A DNA stretch of 5,082 nt from Candidatus Hodarchaeota archaeon (lineage in GTDB: Archaea > Asgardarchaeota > Heimdallarchaeia > Hodarchaeales > YT1-039). The stretch lies in assembly GCA_016840025.1 (NCBI GenBank), contig JAEOTF010000527.1, positions 1 to 5,082 on the forward strand, given 5' to 3'. Shown here piece by piece: positions 4,428-5,082 of the stretch (the stretch's first letter is position 1; each line of letters opens with the position of its first letter). The position numbers and the translations under genes were made by a program. Under the pieces are notes generated by a model that was not told where the DNA came from, searched no databases, and worked only from the letters and a program-made list of their open reading frames with translations.

Positions 4428-4719
4428 TATATTTCACTATGTCCATATATGGTTGGCATGGTTCCAAATTTCTTTGATATACCTAGTAGAAGAATTTGGT
4501 GTGTCAATAAAGAGAATTATTGAACAATGTAGAAAGAAAGTGAAGTTTCTAATTTTAATGGCATTATCGGATAAGTGCTTAATAATAAAGTTCTACTTCT
4601 CCATATGGTATAATATTTCTTTTTTAATTTTTCAATTAATAGGATTGAGCTACTAGTATATAATGTATTCTAAAAATTCCTAAAAATATCAAAAATAATC
4701 TAACCTAATCTAAATTGAA
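4428..4719. other. Intergenic DNA between acetyltransferase and transposon end
   Basis: This 292-base stretch holds the acetyltransferase promoter side, an interrupted inverted repeat (4464-4499) and the flank of the transposon's right end. A plus-strand frame runs open to 4656 and includes LVEEFGVSIKRIIEQCRKK, but it starts inside the antisense of the acetyltransferase gene and has no ribosome site. I do not call it a gene. Confidence 0.5.
4443..4482 (-). promoter_or_regulatory. Candidate promoter region of the acetyltransferase gene
   Basis: On the minus strand a GGTATATC box at 4476-4483 would place a transcript start near 4452, about 25 bases before the ATG. Closer to the gene, CCATATATGG (4443-4452) is a perfect 10-base palindrome that overlaps this start, so it could be an operator or a second TATA box. 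No experimental support is available. Confidence 0.25.
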
Positions 4720-4870
4720 CTACCTCCTCTTGAAAGAGGAGGATTCCTCATTCCTCGAAAACGGCTTCAGAAGAAGTCTGACATTTTCTCCAGAGGCGTA
4801 ACTTTCCGCGGTTCCCGCGGTAGAGGGGTTAACTATTTTCACGTAACGGACTTCCCTCAAAATTCGCTTG
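4695..4870 (-). ncRNA. Probable omega RNA (reRNA) overlapping the tnpB 3' end
   Basis: TnpB nucleases use an RNA made from the 3' end of their own gene and the element's right end, with the guide read from flanking DNA. Here that region is structured and GC-rich: CCGCGG-TTC-CCGCGG (4806-4820) is a perfect 6-base stem, and CCTCCTCT-TGAA-AGAGGAGG (4723-4742) a perfect 8-base stem at the end. If the element ends at 4715, the guide would be the next 16-20 bases, about 4695-4714. The boundaries, especially the 5' one, are estimates. Confidence 0.45.
4715..4742 (-). mobile_element. Right end of an IS200/IS605-type element
   Basis: The 8-base hairpin (4723-4742) just past the tnpB coding end is the kind of subterminal structure recognised by Y1 transposases of this family. 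On the minus strand it is followed by TAG and then TTCAA (4715-4719), similar to the TCAA-type cleavage sites at right ends, so I place the end at 4715. No tnpA is visible, and the left end lies outside the window. Confidence 0.5.
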
Positions 4871-5082
4871 CCTTCGGTACGAATATTCCTGGCCGCGTTG
4901 GGATCTCTCTCATGTACCGTGTTACACGCAGGACATTGCCATGTCCGATCTTTCAGATCTAGATCGTGCTTGATATAGCTGCACTTCGAACAAGTCTTAC
5001 TGGACGGAAAGAAGCGATCTATTTGGACTAAGTGTTTGCCCTGCCATTCCAACTTATATTTGAGGAGAGTCACAAACTGATG
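4720..5082 (-). CDS. tnpB: TnpB RNA-guided nuclease, C-terminal part (cut by window edge)
   Basis: The last 120 residues are visible, and the frame runs off the right edge, so the GTG at 5071-5073 is internal and not a start. The visible part contains the signature LLKYKLEWQGKHLVQID, the zinc ribbon TCSKC (C31, C34) and QCPAC (C50, C53), and the RuvC-III motif ERDPNAARNI with the catalytic Asp D60 (numbering from the edge). TnpB is the ancestor-type nuclease of Cas12, guided by omega RNA to cut DNA next to a short motif, and it helps the transposon persist. All key residues in this part are intact. The last 25 residues (ENVRLLLKPFSRNEESSSF) are the usual variable tail whose DNA doubles as RNA scaffold. 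The gene is richer in GC than its neighbours, consistent with recent transfer. Confidence 0.93.
   Translation of the reverse strand, partial: HQFVTLLKYKLEWQGKHLVQIDRFFPSSKTCSKCSYIKHDLDLKDRTWQCPACNTVHERDPNAARNIRTEGKRILREVRYVKIVNPSTAGTAESYASGENVRLLLKPFSRNEESSSFKRR

Noticed and set aside
4342..4656. Plus-strand frame of 104 codons, including LVEEFGVSIKRIIEQCRKK
   Set aside because: It starts inside the antisense of the acetyltransferase, lacks a ribosome site, and its later part is Phe/Ile-rich AT background. The short helical stretch hints at a gene relic but is not enough to call.

Overview
The window is AT-rich and looks archaeal, most likely from an Asgard-type archaeon, although the lineage is an inference. 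Three things point there. Ribosome-binding sites have the archaeal AGGAG/GGTGA form, TTTAAA-like TATA boxes sit at plausible distances before starts, and T-runs follow several genes. The gene content also fits: a VapBC-type toxin-antitoxin pair, a secreted Ig-like protein with a C-terminal membrane anchor, and an IS200/IS605-type tnpB.

Left part (1-1120): the 3' end of a gene cut by the window edge (2-235) is followed after 36 bases by a type II toxin-antitoxin pair, a ribbon-helix-helix-like antitoxin (272-550) and a PIN-domain toxin (552-968). The antitoxin has no Shine-Dalgarno sequence. Its 36-base upstream gap holds a TATA-like box and three TATAC words at 9-base spacing, a likely autoregulatory site. 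On the opposite strand just past the toxin lies what looks like a decayed TPR repeat (970-1116).

Middle part (1120-3260): long non-coding stretches flank a small zinc-ribbon gene (1406-1561, minus) that encodes 51 residues. A weaker small ORF lies at 1745-1879. A secreted, membrane-anchored two-domain beta-sandwich protein follows (2151-3026, minus, TTG start), ending just before a hairpin. A near-symmetrical TATA element (3073-3082) lies midway between this gene and a plus-strand signal-peptide-like micro-ORF (3132-3218) that is cut short inside a tandem duplication.

Right part (3260-5082): an N-terminally anchored protein of unknown function (3260-3859) converges with a GNAT acetyltransferase (3960-4427, minus) on a two-hairpin intergenic region. 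The window ends in the 3' part of a tnpB gene (4720-5082, minus) with its right-end hairpin and probable omega RNA. The TnpB region is visibly richer in GC than its neighbours, as expected for a mobile element.

Only the toxin-antitoxin pair is a clear functional unit. The remaining genes look like a loose accessory region with signs of decay (TPR remnant, truncated signal-peptide ORF) beside a transposon.
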